From positions 56,549-120,548 of the forward strand of contig JADZCA010000040.1 in the NCBI GenBank assembly GCA_020851795.1: a stretch of DNA of 64,000 nucleotides, read 5' to 3'. The stretch is from Planctomycetota bacterium (GTDB lineage: Bacteria; Planctomycetota; PLA2; JAEUHO01). The notes under the pieces are model-generated. The model was not told the origin of the DNA and ran no database searches. It saw nothing but the letters and a program-made list of their open reading frames with translations. How positions within the stretch are numbered: the first letter of the stretch is position 1; each line of letters starts with the position of its first letter. Shown here piece after piece: positions 62,770 through 64,000 of this stretch. The translations under genes were made by a program, and so were the position numbers.

Positions 62770-63273
62770 TCAGCCGGCGGTCGGCGCGTCGCCTCGGCGC
62801 GCGGCGAAGAAACGGCGGAGCAGGTCGCCGCACGCGTCGGCGCGCACGCCCGCGCGCACGACGAGGCGGTGGTTCAGGCGCGGGTCGCGCGCGACGTCGG
62901 CGAGGCTGCCCACCGCGCCCGCCTTCGGGTCGGTGGCGCCGTAGACGAGGCGCGCGACCCGCGCGTTGACGAGCGCCCCCGCGCACATGAAGCACGGCTC
63001 GAGCGTCACCACCATCGTGCAGCCGTCGAGTCGCCACGTGCCCAGCACGCGCGCCGCCTCGCGCAGCGCGAGCACCTCGGCGTGCGCGGTCGGGTCGTCG
63101 GTGGACTCGCGCAGGTTGTGCGCCTGCGCCACGACGACGCCGTCCTTGAGCACGGCCGCGCCCACCGGCACCTCCCCCTCGGCCGCGGCCAGCCGCGCCT
63201 CCTCGAGGGCCACCTCCATCGCGCGCGCGTCGGCGTCGTCGGCGGGCGCCCCGGGCCCCGCGTCGTCGCTCAC
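62770..63273 (-). CDS. tadA: tRNA adenosine(34) deaminase
   Basis: Predicted 167 residues, starting at GTG 63273 which overlaps the fur-family stop (GTGA), so the two are translationally coupled. It converts A34 to inosine in tRNA-Arg(ACG). The zinc/catalytic motifs HAE (TAHAEVLALREAARVLG) and PCFMC (LEPCFMCAGALVNAR) and the family-typical LNHRLVV...FFAARR end are intact. Length matches TadA (150-170). A start at the internal ATG before EVALEEARLAA is possible. The other deaminase-fold gene in this window (46.8 kb) is only distantly similar. Confidence 0.93.
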   Translation of the reverse strand: MSDDAGPGAPADDADARAMEVALEEARLAAAEGEVPVGAAVLKDGVVVAQAHNLRESTDDPTAHAEVLALREAARVLGTWRLDGCTMVVTLEPCFMCAGALVNARVARLVYGATDPKAGAVGSLADVARDPRLNHRLVVRAGVRADACGDLLRRFFAARRGDAPTAG

Positions 63274-63785
63274 GTCCGCCTCGGCGGCGTCCGCGGGGCG
63301 CCGGCGCGACGCTCCGCCTCGCGCCGCGCGCACGTGCCGGTGGCGCGCAGCGTCTCGCACGAGGCGAACATCGTCAGCGAGTGGTGCACCATCCGGAAGC
63401 CGTGCTGCGCGAGGACCTGGTCCTGCAGCGCCTCGATCTCGGGGCTCTGGAACTCGACGACCGCGCGGCAGTCGAGGCAGATCACGTGCTCGTGGTGCTC
63501 GCGCGTGTGCGCGCGCTCGTAGCGACGCTGCCCGTCGTCGAAGTCGTGCCCCTGCAGCAGCCCCGCCTCCTCGAGCAGGCCGAGCGTGCGGTACACGGTC
63601 GCGAGCGAGACCGGCTCGCCCTCGTCCTTGAGCCCCTCGTGCACGTCCACCGCGGTGAAGTGGCCGGTGCGCTCGAGGAGGCGGCGCACCATCGTGCGCC
63701 GCTGCGCGGTCGTCTTGAGGCCCTTGCGCTTGAGGAACCCCTCGAAGAGCGCGAGGGCGTCGTCGGGGTCGCCGGGGGACGGCAT
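63270..63785 (-). CDS. Fur-family metalloregulator
   Basis: Predicted 171 residues; ATG 63785. The N-terminal winged helix contains KTTAQRRTMVRRLLERTGHFTAVDVHEGL and VSLATVYRTLGLLEEAGLL. The dimerisation/metal region has REHHEHVICLDCRAVVEF, and a further cysteine pair near the end (SCETLRATGTC) for structural zinc. Such repressors sense Fe(II), Zn(II), Mn(II) or peroxide; the metal cannot be assigned here. Iron is plausible given the heme-rich gene content, but no Fur box was recognised upstream of the cytochrome genes. The gene is upstream of and coupled to tadA. The C-terminal 25 residues are a basic, Arg/Pro-rich extension beyond the usual fold. Confidence 0.9.
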   Translation of the reverse strand: MPSPGDPDDALALFEGFLKRKGLKTTAQRRTMVRRLLERTGHFTAVDVHEGLKDEGEPVSLATVYRTLGLLEEAGLLQGHDFDDGQRRYERAHTREHHEHVICLDCRAVVEFQSPEIEALQDQVLAQHGFRMVHHSLTMFASCETLRATGTCARREAERRAGAPRTPPRRT

Positions 63786-63859
63786 GGCCGCCCCACGATA
63801 CCGGGGCCGCCGCCGCGCGCGCGGCCGTTTCGCGGGAGCGCCCGCCGACGTACCGCCAA

Positions 63860-64000
63860 GCCCGCCGAATTCGCGAGCCGACGAGGTCGGGGCTGCGTCT
63901 TGCGCCCGGGCGTGACGCAGGGCCCGTCGGCGATTCGATGGGTGTCGCCACGCGTCGTCCGCTCCTCGGCGTGGTGCCAGAACACGCTGTCGTCGCGTCC
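63860..64000. repeat. Dispersed ~140-bp repeat, copy 2 (runs to window end)
   Basis: Collinear with 13327-13466 at about 80 % identity by eye and possibly continuing beyond the window. It lies upstream of the fur-family gene, which starts at 63785 on the minus strand, so part of it may overlap that promoter region. The same minus-strand peptide pattern (FWH.AEERTTRGD) is readable. Confidence 0.8.

Overview
The window is very G+C rich (a hand count of 20401-20460 gives 51 of 60 G+C) and gene dense. It encodes many lipoproteins and Sec-exported proteins, System II cytochrome c maturation and a large set of multiheme c-type cytochromes, so it comes from a Gram-negative bacterium with an outer membrane. 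A DUF1598-like secreted protein, FG-GAP/Ig lipoproteins and MORN-variant proteins resemble genomes of high-G+C Planctomycetota. Myxococcota (Anaeromyxobacter-like OmcA/MtrC proteins) cannot be excluded from sequence reading alone. No rRNA, phage, IS element or CRISPR array was found. Two tRNA-Ser genes are present (GGA at the left edge, CGA at 56.2 kb).

Layout. 0-6.4 kb: tRNA-Ser, a lipoprotein with GDTAPG-type repeats, a divergent lipoprotein with Ig/IPT/FG-GAP domains, and an ABC exporter. 6.5-12.2 kb: two large exported proteins of visibly lower G+C forming a two-gene operon. 12.2-13.7 kb: a gene-poor stretch holding one copy of a ~140-bp dispersed repeat whose other copy is at the right edge. 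13.7-24.2 kb: housekeeping genes, namely korA-korB, a xylulokinase-like kinase, a bacterioferritin-like protein, a CHAD protein overlapping queG, a PA0069-type radical SAM protein, an array of 28-bp repeats and an esterase.

24.5-42.3 kb (all minus strand) is the functional heart: a probable extracellular electron transfer locus. In transcription order it encodes a duplicated-domain lipoprotein, ResB and CcsA (heme export and attachment), a CbcL-like quinol oxidoreductase (11 heme-c motifs fused to a b-type membrane domain), a tetraheme cytochrome, an outer-membrane beta-barrel, a 13-heme lipoprotein, and two tandem OmcA/MtrC-type decaheme lipoproteins. Together these would carry electrons from the quinone pool across the periplasm and outer membrane to the surface. 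Heme motifs total 48.

42.6-46.7 kb: an exported protein of unknown role, a PhoX-type phosphatase and a small unknown protein. 46.8-54.1 kb: five minus-strand genes encoding a 101-residue Trp/Pro-rich protein, a B12-binding-type radical SAM enzyme, a subtilisin-like protease, a large lipoprotein and an exported deaminase-fold lipoprotein. This is a candidate peptide-modification or unknown system. 54.5-64 kb: an unknown Ser/Thr/Arg-rich protein, tRNA-Ser(CGA), a 1586-residue MORN-variant protein with a coiled-coil membrane partner, tadA and a fur-family regulator, with extragenic palindromes between them.

Functions rest on motifs visible in the translations and on remembered family features. 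No database search was run.
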